Below the pieces are notes generated by a model, which worked only from the letters and a program-made list of their open reading frames with translations, searched no databases and was not told where the DNA came from. A DNA stretch of 64,000 nt from NCBI GenBank assembly GCA_964420925.1, contig CAYQVB010000021.1, positions 3,860-67,859 on the forward strand, read 5' to 3'. Of the stretch, positions 26,671 through 33,683 are shown piece by piece (position 1 is the stretch's first letter; every line of letters starts with the position of its first letter). The stretch is from JAJEAD01 sp964420925 (GTDB lineage Bacteria; Pseudomonadota; Gammaproteobacteria; HK1). A program made the position numbers and the translations under genes.

Positions 26671-26822
26671 CCCCTGCCACCTCGGCTCCGGTGGATTCCC
26701 GCTAATCAAGGGAATGACGGGAACAGACGACTCGAACGCGCGTGCTGCCCCGATGTTCCTCGAGCGACAGCGGCGACACGTCCCCTGGCCATGGCAGGCT
26801 TCCGGTCAGGGGGCCCATCAGC
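26655..26822. repeat. extended REP-containing repeat, copy A
   Basis: A REP-like unit at 26691-26720 (GTGGATTCCCGCTAATCAAG then GGAATGACGG) is embedded in a longer sequence shared, in inverted orientation, with about 48060-48215. Both copies have CCCGATGTTCC, a CAGCGG(G)GAC block, TGGCCATGGCAGGCTTCCG-like text, and on the other side a CCGAG(A/G)TGGC stretch. The left end of copy A covers the start codon of the metallo-hydrolase gene. Confidence 0.7.
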
Positions 26823-27015
26823 CTCGTCCGGCCGAATGCCACCGAATCTGCGCCTCGCCCCCCGGCTTGCGCAACGGCACCGCCACCACCGCACCAGGAC
26901 CGATGCGGCATGGATTGGTGAGCCCTGGAGTGCTGCTCTACCATCACCGGCCATGATATCCGCATTGAATCTTCCACAGCGCACGCTTCGATCCGACTAC
27001 GAGTGGTCGTCCGTC

Positions 27016-27693
27016 ATGGATGGGGAGGACGAGCCCCGATACCGCCGTCCCGCCTGCGCCCTGCGTTCCGCCTCGCCGGGCTCGGAGCCGGCACGATCCT
27101 GCGCTCGTCCTGGTGCGCGCCTCGTTCTCACCCTGGGATTGACGCTGGGCGCAATCGGGATTCCGGGCGTTCTTGCAGCGTTTGAACTCGGCGCGGAATG
27201 CGTAGCCGAGGAGCCGTCAGGCTACCGCATGTCCGACTTCCGCGCGCCCGTGCCCTGTACCCTCGACGGCGCATGGGTGGTGTCCACCGAAGACCTGCAG
27301 CGATTGATCGCGGAGCAGCCCCCGGTGCTCATCGACGTGCTTCCCTCTCCCCGCCGCCCCGAGGGCCTCTCGGAGGACGCGCTATGGCAGCCCCCCGCCC
27401 GGAGGAACATACCCGGCACCGTGTGGCTCCCGAACACCGGGTTCGGCGAGCTCCCGGTCGAGGAGGAGGCATACCTGCGTGCGAATCTCGAACGCGTGAC
27501 CCAAGACGATCCCTCGCGCCGCATCGTCTTCTACTGCCTCGCAGACTGCTGGATGTCGTGGAATGCAGCGCGCCGGGCACTCGAGTGGGGCTACACCTCG
27601 GTGGTCTGGTATCCCTTCGGCAGCGACAGCTGGGCCGCCGAGGGCCTGCCGCTCGCTGAATCGACTCCGGTACCGAGAGAGGCCGGTCAGTAG
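27016..27693 (+). CDS. PQQ-dependent catabolism-associated Cys-motif (CXXCW family) rhodanese-like protein
   Basis: A 225-residue exported protein. A hydrophobic segment (36-55, LVLTLGLTLGAIGIPGVLAA) should direct export. The C-terminal half is rhodanese-like (VLIDVLPSPRRPEG, then IPGTVWLPNTGFG) and ends in FYCLADCWMSWNAARRALEWGY. The signature as read is C-x3-C-W (Cys174, Cys178, Trp179). The start is uncertain: ATGs at 26953 and 27016 are both in frame and neither has a strong ribosome-binding site. The family is found only with PQQ dehydrogenase loci, and its function is unknown. Confidence 0.8.
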   Translation: MDGEDEPRYRRPACALRSASPGSEPARSCARPGARLVLTLGLTLGAIGIPGVLAAFELGAECVAEEPSGYRMSDFRAPVPCTLDGAWVVSTEDLQRLIAEQPPVLIDVLPSPRRPEGLSEDALWQPPARRNIPGTVWLPNTGFGELPVEEEAYLRANLERVTQDDPSRRIVFYCLADCWMSWNAARRALEWGYTSVVWYPFGSDSWAAEGLPLAESTPVPREAGQ

Positions 27694-27733
27694 CAAGCGG
27701 CGCGAGCGCGATGGGCGGTCGCACTCTCAACTA

Positions 27734-28345
27734 CTACGCACCATCGAGAAGACGTTCCATCAGGATGTTGTCCAGCAGGTAAGTGGTGGCGCGCCGCCAT
27801 GAGCGTTCGGTATTGCCGCGCAGGTCCACGAAGGCGTGGCCGACGGGAACTCCGCTCTCGACATCGAGGACGACCACGTTGAGGTTGACGATCAGATAGC
27901 TGACTATCTGTATCCAACCCACCGCCACCCAGTCGGCTCCGAGCGCCCGGGCGATGGTCCGCTCGCAGCCGTTGCACTGGTGCAGGTACTGGCCGGGATC
28001 GGCGGCAAGGATCGCGGAGCGGGTGGCATCGGCGGGCACCGCATCGAAGCCTTCCGCACGCAGCCCTTCGCGGATCAGCTCCGCGACCATGTCGAGACGT
28101 TGACGCTCCTCGGGAGTGGTGCGCCCGGCGTCCGGCAGGTAGTCCGCCTTCATCAGCTCGATGTCGAGCACCGCGACGCGAGTGGCGGCTCGCTCCGCCG
28201 ACAGGGCCGGTGCACACGAGACCGCTAGCGACAGCGCCACCGCCAACAGACGGGTCACGCCAGGAATCCGGGCGCGCGATATCCAACCTCGCGGCGGCGG
28301 CGGCGGGCGGGGCTTCCTGACAATCGAACGGGCATTCGTTAGCAT
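27734..28345 (-). CDS. secreted DUF2380/DUF3280-like protein of quinoprotein loci
   Basis: A 203-residue protein with a hydrophobic export segment at about 32-48 (LLAVALSLAVSCAPALSA) after a proline-rich N-terminus. If translation starts instead at a GTG at 28258, a normal signal peptide results; AVSC could also be a lipobox. The mature part (VAVLDIELMKADYLPD, then a Cys pair CNGCER near residue 125) resembles DUF2380-type proteins seen beside PQQ-dependent dehydrogenases. It is divergent from the small secreted protein at 28376, 30 bases away. Function unknown; the family call is from memory. Confidence 0.65.
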   Translation of the reverse strand: MLTNARSIVRKPRPPPPPRGWISRARIPGVTRLLAVALSLAVSCAPALSAERAATRVAVLDIELMKADYLPDAGRTTPEERQRLDMVAELIREGLRAEGFDAVPADATRSAILAADPGQYLHQCNGCERTIARALGADWVAVGWIQIVSYLIVNLNVVVLDVESGVPVGHAFVDLRGNTERSWRRATTYLLDNILMERLLDGA

Positions 28346-28375
28346 CGGGGGCCGGCTCCACCGGAGTATCGCAAG

Positions 28376-28738
28376 ATGAAGCAGTTGCTCATGGCGGCGG
28401 CGAGCTTGTCATTGTACGCCGGGACCGCATCGGCAAATGACTTCCCGACCCAGGCGCGGGTCGAGTACGTCATCGCCTGCATGAATGAGCGAGGGGAGCA
28501 GAGTTACGACACCCTCTATCCCTGCGTGTGCATCGTGGATCGGATCGCGTCCAGCATGTCCTACCGGGAGTATGTCGAGGCGGAGACGCTCACCTTCCTC
28601 TTCAGCACTCCGGGTGAGAAGGGCGGGGTGTTCCGGGACGCTGCTCCGTCTTCCAGGAAACGCATCAAGGCGTTGAAGGCCCTGCGCGAGGAGTCGGAAG
28701 CCGCGTGTCATGTATCCCGGGTCGCGAGCAGTCAGTAG
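28376..28738 (+). CDS. small secreted cysteine-containing protein upstream of xoxF
   Basis: A 120-residue protein with a standard signal peptide (residues 1-20, ending ASA). The mature region YVIACMNERGEQSYDTLYPCVCIVD has three cysteines in about 20 residues, and a fourth comes near the end (AACHVS). I do not recognise a characterised family, but similar small Cys proteins occur in methanol dehydrogenase loci. It shares a 30-base divergent intergenic region with the DUF2380-like gene and lies 428 bases upstream of xoxF on the same strand. Confidence 0.7.
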   Translation: MKQLLMAAASLSLYAGTASANDFPTQARVEYVIACMNERGEQSYDTLYPCVCIVDRIASSMSYREYVEAETLTFLFSTPGEKGGVFRDAAPSSRKRIKALKALREESEAACHVSRVASSQ

Positions 28739-29166
28739 CCGTCGACTCGGCTCGCTCGCATCGACATTCGGTCGCCCCATGCTGCCCCGGGTCGGGATGG
28801 CGGGCGGCGTGCACATGAGGGCCGGTGCCCGGTCGGAGCGCCTCGTGCTCCATCCTGGCGGAAGCCCCACCAGGGATTGACGGCGGGGTCTCGATTGAGT
28901 GATCCGGTCCCCTGCCCGGTACATCGTCCGGCGCTGCGGGAGACTTCAACTCTCGGCGCACATGTTGTGGCGGCCCGCGTCTCGGCAGGGTACTTCACGC
29001 TGGCCTCTCGGAGGCTTCGCTTTTCCGGTGAAACGACGTATGCTAGCGAGCGGTGCGCTCTCGAATTCATACGCCCAAACTGCCGAATCACAGCGAAAAC
29101 TGCATGTCTTTCAGTCACTTGAAGCACAGTTCGGTCACCTCACCAACACGAGCAACGGAGAAGAAG
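28739..29166 (+). promoter_or_regulatory. xoxF upstream region (promoter-bearing, elements not resolved)
   Basis: 428 bases without a convincing gene before xoxF. The last 130 bases are clearly less GC-rich than the surroundings, as expected for a promoter and leader. TATGCT at 29039 could be a -10, but no good -35 lies at 16-18 bases. CGGAGAAG just before the ATG at 29167 is the ribosome-binding site. Two in-frame upstream ATGs (29053, 29104) would add an unlikely leader to the signal peptide. Confidence 0.4.
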
Positions 29167-30981
29167 ATGATCAAGAAGCTACTTCCACTCGTTGGCTCCA
29201 TCGCCGTGGGTGCGGCGATAGGGGTTCCGGGGGTCGCCTCGGCCAACGATGAATTGATGGCGTTGTCCGCAGACGCCAACAACTGGGTGATGTGGGGCAG
29301 GACCTACGACGGTTCCCGCTACAGCCCTCTCAATCAGATCAACAAGGAGAACGCCGGCAACCTGCAGGTCGCCTGGACCTTCTCCACCGGGGTTCTGCGC
29401 GGACACGAAGGCGGGCCCCTGGTAATCGGTGACACCATGTGGGTGCATACCCCGGTGCCGAACAAGGTGTTCTCGATCAACCTCAACGATCAGACCATCA
29501 ACTGGATGTACGTACCCAAGCAGGATGAGGCGGTGACCGTACCCGTCATGTGCTGCGACACGGTGTACCGGGGCCTCGCGTATGCCGAAGGCAAGATCTT
29601 CCTGCAGCAGGCGGACACCACCCTGGTCGCGCTCGACGCGATGACCGGTGAAGTCATCTGGAAGGCCGTGAACGGCGATCCGACCATCGGCGAGACCAAC
29701 ACCAACTCCCCCATCGTGGTCGGAGACAAGGTGTACACGGGTATCAGCGGAGGCGAGTTCGGGGTACGCGGCTTCCTCGCCGCCTACAACATCAACGACG
29801 GCAGCCTGGTATGGAAGGGTTACAGCACCGGTCCCGACGAAGAGATGCTGATCGACCCCGAGATGACCACCTCGATGCTGAAGCCGGTCGGCCCGAACTC
29901 GAGCCTCGACTCGTGGAAGGGCGACCAGTGGAAGATCGGCGGAGGCACGACCTGGGGTTGGTTCACCTATGACCCCGATCTGAATCTCATTTACTACGGC
30001 ACCGGCAACCCCAGCACCTGGAACCCCGTGGTGCGCCCCGGCGACAACAAGTGGTCGATGACCCTCTTCGCACGCGATGCGGATACCGGAATGGCGCGCT
30101 GGGTTTACCAGATGACGCCTCACGACGAGTGGGACTATGACGGCGTCAACGAGAGCATCCTCGCCGACATCGAGATCGACGGCCAGATGCGCAAGGTGCT
30201 CGTGCACTTCGACCGCAACGGTTTCGGTTACACCCTCGACCGGGTGACCGGTGAGCTGCTGGTGGCGGAGAAGTACGATCCTGCCGTCAACTGGGCGACC
30301 CACGTCGACATGGAGACGGGGCGGCCCTCGGTCGTGGCGCGCTACAGCACCCGCTGGCACGGTGAGGACGTCAACACCACCGACGTCTGCCCGGCCGCGC
30401 TCGGCAGCAAGGACCAGCAGCCGGCCGCCTACTCGCCGGACACCGGCCTGTTCTACGTGCCCACCAACCACGTGTGCATGGACTACGAGCCCTTCTACGT
30501 CGACTACGTGGCCGGGCAGCCCTATGTCGGGGCGACTCTCAGCATGTTCCCGGCCGGGCGCGTGATGGGCGACGGCACCGACAACCTCGGCAACTTCATC
30601 GCCTGGGACGCGGCGAAGGGCGAGATCGTCTGGTCCATCCCGGAGGCCTTCTCGGTGTGGAGCGGCGCGCTCGCCACCGGCGGCGGCGTGGTGTTCTACG
30701 GCACCCTGGACGGGTACCTGAAGGCGGTGGATGCCGACACCGGTGATCTGCTCTACAGCTTCAAGACCCCGTCCGGCATCATCGGCAACGTGAACACCTG
30801 GGTGCACAACGGCAAGCAGTACCTCGGAATCCTCTCCGGCCTCGGTGGCTGGGCCGGCATCGGCATGGCCGCGGGTCTGGAAGGCGATACCGACGGTCTG
30901 GGTGCGGTAGGCGCCTACAAGGGCCTCTCCCAGCACACCCAGCTCGGAGGCGTGCTGACCGTCTTCGCCCTGCCGGGCTGA
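29167..30981 (+). CDS. xoxF: lanthanide-dependent methanol dehydrogenase XoxF
   Basis: A 604-residue PQQ quinoprotein that oxidises methanol in the periplasm and passes electrons to XoxG. It has a signal peptide ending ASA (about residue 24) and an eight-bladed propeller with tryptophan-docking repeats. The vicinal cysteines of the PQQ site are Cys129-Cys130 (VMCCDTV). Metal ligands by alignment are Glu197 (GGEFGVRG), Asn281 (GTGNPSTW), Asp323 and Asp325 in EWDYDGVNE. The second Asp of Asp-Tyr-Asp marks lanthanide (XoxF) enzymes; calcium MxaF enzymes have Ala there. xoxG and xoxJ follow. A terminator-like hairpin after the stop separates its message from xoxG. Confidence 0.97.
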   Translation: MIKKLLPLVGSIAVGAAIGVPGVASANDELMALSADANNWVMWGRTYDGSRYSPLNQINKENAGNLQVAWTFSTGVLRGHEGGPLVIGDTMWVHTPVPNKVFSINLNDQTINWMYVPKQDEAVTVPVMCCDTVYRGLAYAEGKIFLQQADTTLVALDAMTGEVIWKAVNGDPTIGETNTNSPIVVGDKVYTGISGGEFGVRGFLAAYNINDGSLVWKGYSTGPDEEMLIDPEMTTSMLKPVGPNSSLDSWKGDQWKIGGGTTWGWFTYDPDLNLIYYGTGNPSTWNPVVRPGDNKWSMTLFARDADTGMARWVYQMTPHDEWDYDGVNESILADIEIDGQMRKVLVHFDRNGFGYTLDRVTGELLVAEKYDPAVNWATHVDMETGRPSVVARYSTRWHGEDVNTTDVCPAALGSKDQQPAAYSPDTGLFYVPTNHVCMDYEPFYVDYVAGQPYVGATLSMFPAGRVMGDGTDNLGNFIAWDAAKGEIVWSIPEAFSVWSGALATGGGVVFYGTLDGYLKAVDADTGDLLYSFKTPSGIIGNVNTWVHNGKQYLGILSGLGGWAGIGMAAGLEGDTDGLGAVGAYKGLSQHTQLGGVLTVFALPG

Positions 30982-31038
30982 GACTTCTTCGATGGGTGAC
31001 GGCGGCCACGGAGGCCGCCGGATCCCTCTTCCGACTGC

Positions 31039-31075
31039 AGCGGCTGCGGCCCCTTGAGCCGCAGCCGTTTTCGTT
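31039..31075 (+). terminator. rho-independent terminator or attenuator between xoxF and xoxG
   Basis: A perfect 9-base-pair stem CGGCTGCGG / CCGCAGCCG (31041-31049 with 31059-31067), extendable by two pairs, with a 9-base loop and followed by TTTTCGTTT. A second hairpin (GGCGGCC / GGCCGCC, 31001-31019) lies just before it. The position after the xoxF stop suggests partial termination, so that xoxF is expressed above xoxG and xoxJ. Confidence 0.75.
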
Positions 31076-31171
31076 TCCGCGAGGGACTCGGGTCGAGTCC
31101 TTCCGGGAAGGTGCTTCCACTCCGCGCCGCCTCAGCTCGCGGTGCCGGTCACATGTCAAGGGGACTCGAAC

Positions 31172-31624
31172 GTGAAACCCTTCCTTCGCTCCATCCATAC
31201 GGGCCTGGCCGGATCGGCGCTCCTCGGCATCTTCGCCGCGCTCCTGACCCCCTTCGCCCTGGCCCAGGACGTGCCCACCTACGAAGGTCACATCCAATGC
31301 GAGACTGAAGGCTCGCCCAGATCCTGCAAGATCGATCTCTGGCTGACCCGCGGGTACCGCGCGTTCAGCCAGTGCCAGGTCTGCCACGGGCTGGACGGCA
31401 GCGGCAGTACCATCGGACCGAGCCTGCTCGACAAGATGAAGGAAATCGACCATGCGCGTTTCATGGAGGTCGTCACCAAGGGCATGCAGGGAACGATCGG
31501 GGTCATGCCGGGTTGGGAGAACAATCCCAACGTCATGAAGTACGTCGACCAGCTCTACGCATACCTCATGGCGCGCTCGGACGGAGTGCTTCCGGGAGGC
31601 AAGGTGAAACGCTACGACAGATGA
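31172..31624 (+). CDS. xoxG: c-type cytochrome XoxG, electron acceptor of XoxF
   Basis: A 150-residue periplasmic cytochrome. A signal peptide ends at ALA (residue 31), one haem is attached at CQVCH (68-72), and the probable axial Met lies in IGVMPGW. Two further cysteines (43 and 52) may form a disulfide. The GTG at 31172 with AAGGGG upstream is chosen over an ATG at 31142, which would precede the signal peptide awkwardly. Placement between xoxF and xoxJ supports the role; MxaG-type cytochromes are its calcium-system counterparts. Confidence 0.92.
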   Translation: MKPFLRSIHTGLAGSALLGIFAALLTPFALAQDVPTYEGHIQCETEGSPRSCKIDLWLTRGYRAFSQCQVCHGLDGSGSTIGPSLLDKMKEIDHARFMEVVTKGMQGTIGVMPGWENNPNVMKYVDQLYAYLMARSDGVLPGGKVKRYDR

Positions 31625-31634
31625 GGTATCGGGA

Positions 31635-32510
31635 ATGAATGCGAAGACCCGAATGCCGGCGGCGACGTTCCGCGCCACGCTTGCCGCGGGGCTGATGGTG
31701 GTGACGATGGGGGGCGCGACCAGCGTCGCTGCCGAAGACGCGCGAAGCGCCTTCAAGGTCTGCGCGGACCCCCATTACCTCCCGTGGTCGAACGAAGCGG
31801 GGGAGGGCTACGAGAACCGGATCGCGTCGCTGCTCGCCGGCGAGCTCGGCCTGCCGGTCGAGTACACCTGGTTCCCGCAGCGCATGGGCTTCATCCGGAA
31901 CACCCTGCGCGCCAAGGACGACGACGGAGATTACAAGTGCGACGTCGTGATGGGATTGCCCGCAGGCTACGAGCTGGCGATCACCACCGACCCCTACTAC
32001 CACTCGACCTACGCCCTGGTCTACGTGAAGGGTCGAGGACTGGATGATATTCGCTCGGCCACGGATCTGCTGACACTCGATCCGGCCCAGCGTGATCGGC
32101 TTCGCTTCGGTCTCGCCGAACGAAATCCCGGCACGGTGTGGCTGGCGAAGCACGGACTGCTCGACCTGCTCCAGGTCGCGTACGCGTCGCAGCACGGCGA
32201 CCCGGAGGTGCAGCCGGGGCAACTCGAGCGCGAAGACCTTCTCGCGGGGAACATCGATGTCACCATCATGTGGGGACCCATCGCGGGCTACTTTGCGCTC
32301 AGCAACCCCGACACTCCGATCGCGGTGATTCCGATGGCTTCGGAGCCCGGAGTGCACCTGCACTTCGGAATCTCGGCCGGCGTGCGTTTCGGGCAGGGAG
32401 AGCGAAAGAACGAGCTTCAGGCCCTGCTCGACGAAAACGCGGACGCCATCGAAACCATACTCCGCGAGTACGGCGTCCCCCTGGTGGATGAGAACGGCGC
32501 GCTGATTTGA
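31635..32510 (+). CDS. xoxJ: XoxJ, periplasmic solute-binding-like protein of the methanol dehydrogenase system
   Basis: A 291-residue exported protein (signal peptide to about residue 34, SVAAED) with the family-3 solute-binding fold: FKVCADPHYLPWSNEAGEGYENRIA, then CDVVMGLPAGYELAITTDPYY. MoxJ/XoxJ proteins are adapted from amino-acid-binding proteins and are thought to help assemble or activate the dehydrogenase. It follows xoxG by 10 bases and is probably coexpressed with it. The lack of any adjacent amino-acid ABC genes supports the XoxJ call. Confidence 0.92.
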   Translation: MNAKTRMPAATFRATLAAGLMVVTMGGATSVAAEDARSAFKVCADPHYLPWSNEAGEGYENRIASLLAGELGLPVEYTWFPQRMGFIRNTLRAKDDDGDYKCDVVMGLPAGYELAITTDPYYHSTYALVYVKGRGLDDIRSATDLLTLDPAQRDRLRFGLAERNPGTVWLAKHGLLDLLQVAYASQHGDPEVQPGQLEREDLLAGNIDVTIMWGPIAGYFALSNPDTPIAVIPMASEPGVHLHFGISAGVRFGQGERKNELQALLDENADAIETILREYGVPLVDENGALI

Positions 32511-32718
32511 TTGCCGGGCCGGCCCGCTCAGCGGAGGCCGTCCGGGTGGAGGTGGACGCGCAACGCCGAGTGTGTCCCCGCACGAGGGGCGGTCACGCAC
32601 ACTCGCTCTCATGCCAACAGGGCGGAGGACGGCTTGGCGCTAAGGGCGAGGTGCTCGCTGGTGCCGGACGCGCCCGCTTCGACGGGGGGAGCGAGACCCT
32701 CCGGCCTGGTGATCAGAT

Positions 32719-33459
32719 CTACTGGAGGTGCCAGTTGCCGTTGCGGTCGCGGCAGGCTACCCGGTAGCCCTGCTCGGTCCGGTTGCCCACCCGTACCGTC
32801 TGGTGGTACTCCCGGCACGGATTGCCATAGTCGTCCCGACCGTTTCTGGTAACCCTCACCTCGCCGCTCGCGCTGCCGCTCAGGTTCGCGGGGTTTGTCC
32901 AGGTGGTCGCGCTGTTGCCGCCGGCATCGAGGGCTCGGCGAATCGCCTGGCTTTGGCGCCGCTGTGAGTGGAGGTCGAGACTGCGGGATTGCACGCCGGT
33001 GTGACCGGAGGGGCCGGTTGTGTTGCCGCCATCCGCGAACTGGTTGAGAAATAGCATCCCGGCCAGCACGCCCAACGCGATACCGGCTCCCTCCTCCCAG
33101 TCGTCGTTCCGGCGGTGGCCATGGCGTCTCGGCTTCGGGTGCCCGTGACGTCGCCACTCCCGGTGGACGTGCCAGCCGAGCCCGTCGTGACGATGCTCCA
33201 TCGTATGGAGGGTCCAGCGTCCCTTCCCGGATCCGCGACGGTGGTCGTGCCGGTACCAGTCGTGGCGCCAGTGGCCGTGTCTTCCGTGGTGATGCCGGTG
33301 GTCTCCGAGGTGGCGTCCGGCTCCGACATGCACCGTCGAAGCTCCGAACCAGGTGGCGTGGTCGTGCAGACCGAACAGTCCGGCGGCAGATGCGGGCAGG
33401 GCCGTCAAAACGACGCCCATTGCGACCACGGTGCCAAGGAAGCTACGGTGTACTTGCAT
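32719..33459 (-). CDS. His-rich secreted/membrane protein with C-terminal 17-kDa surface-antigen-like domain
   Basis: A 246-residue protein. The signal peptide (1-26, ASA) leads into a segment with 22 histidines between residues 32 and 115, then a hydrophobic stretch (about 124-140, GAGIALGVLAGMLFLN). The C-terminal domain ends CREYHQTVRVGNRTEQGYRV followed by ACRD, typical of 17-kDa/RT0821-like outer-membrane antigens. GGAGGAG precedes the ATG. It is convergent with xoxJ. Metal binding by the His-rich part is a reasonable inference; a link to lanthanide or transition-metal handling is speculative. Confidence 0.75.
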   Translation of the reverse strand: MQVHRSFLGTVVAMGVVLTALPASAAGLFGLHDHATWFGASTVHVGAGRHLGDHRHHHGRHGHWRHDWYRHDHRRGSGKGRWTLHTMEHRHDGLGWHVHREWRRHGHPKPRRHGHRRNDDWEEGAGIALGVLAGMLFLNQFADGGNTTGPSGHTGVQSRSLDLHSQRRQSQAIRRALDAGGNSATTWTNPANLSGSASGEVRVTRNGRDDYGNPCREYHQTVRVGNRTEQGYRVACRDRNGNWHLQ

Positions 33460-33683
33460 CGACGTGCTCCTCCGAGGGCGAAGCGGGCCGAGGGGGAGTC
33501 TTTCTCGTTCTCTCTCGCCATGCCCTTTGCTATTCGCGCTCCATCTCGCAACGCGTACGCCGATTCTACGCCCTTCAATCACTCCCCGATCGATTCGTAC
33601 TTTCCGCCAAAAAGCGTAAGCGGGCCAGCCCCCGGGACGACTCCTTTCGAGGTCGTGTCCGACCGAGTTCCGGACTCCGAGAC

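Noticed and set aside
29179..30936. Long minus-strand open frame (585 codons) covering xoxF
   Set aside because: It is an antisense shadow of xoxF caused by high GC content; no domain, no ribosome-binding site, and the plus strand is unmistakable XoxF.
31635..32510. Amino-acid ABC transporter binding protein
   Set aside because: The fold is that of such proteins, but position directly after xoxF and xoxG and absence of permease or ATPase genes point to XoxJ.
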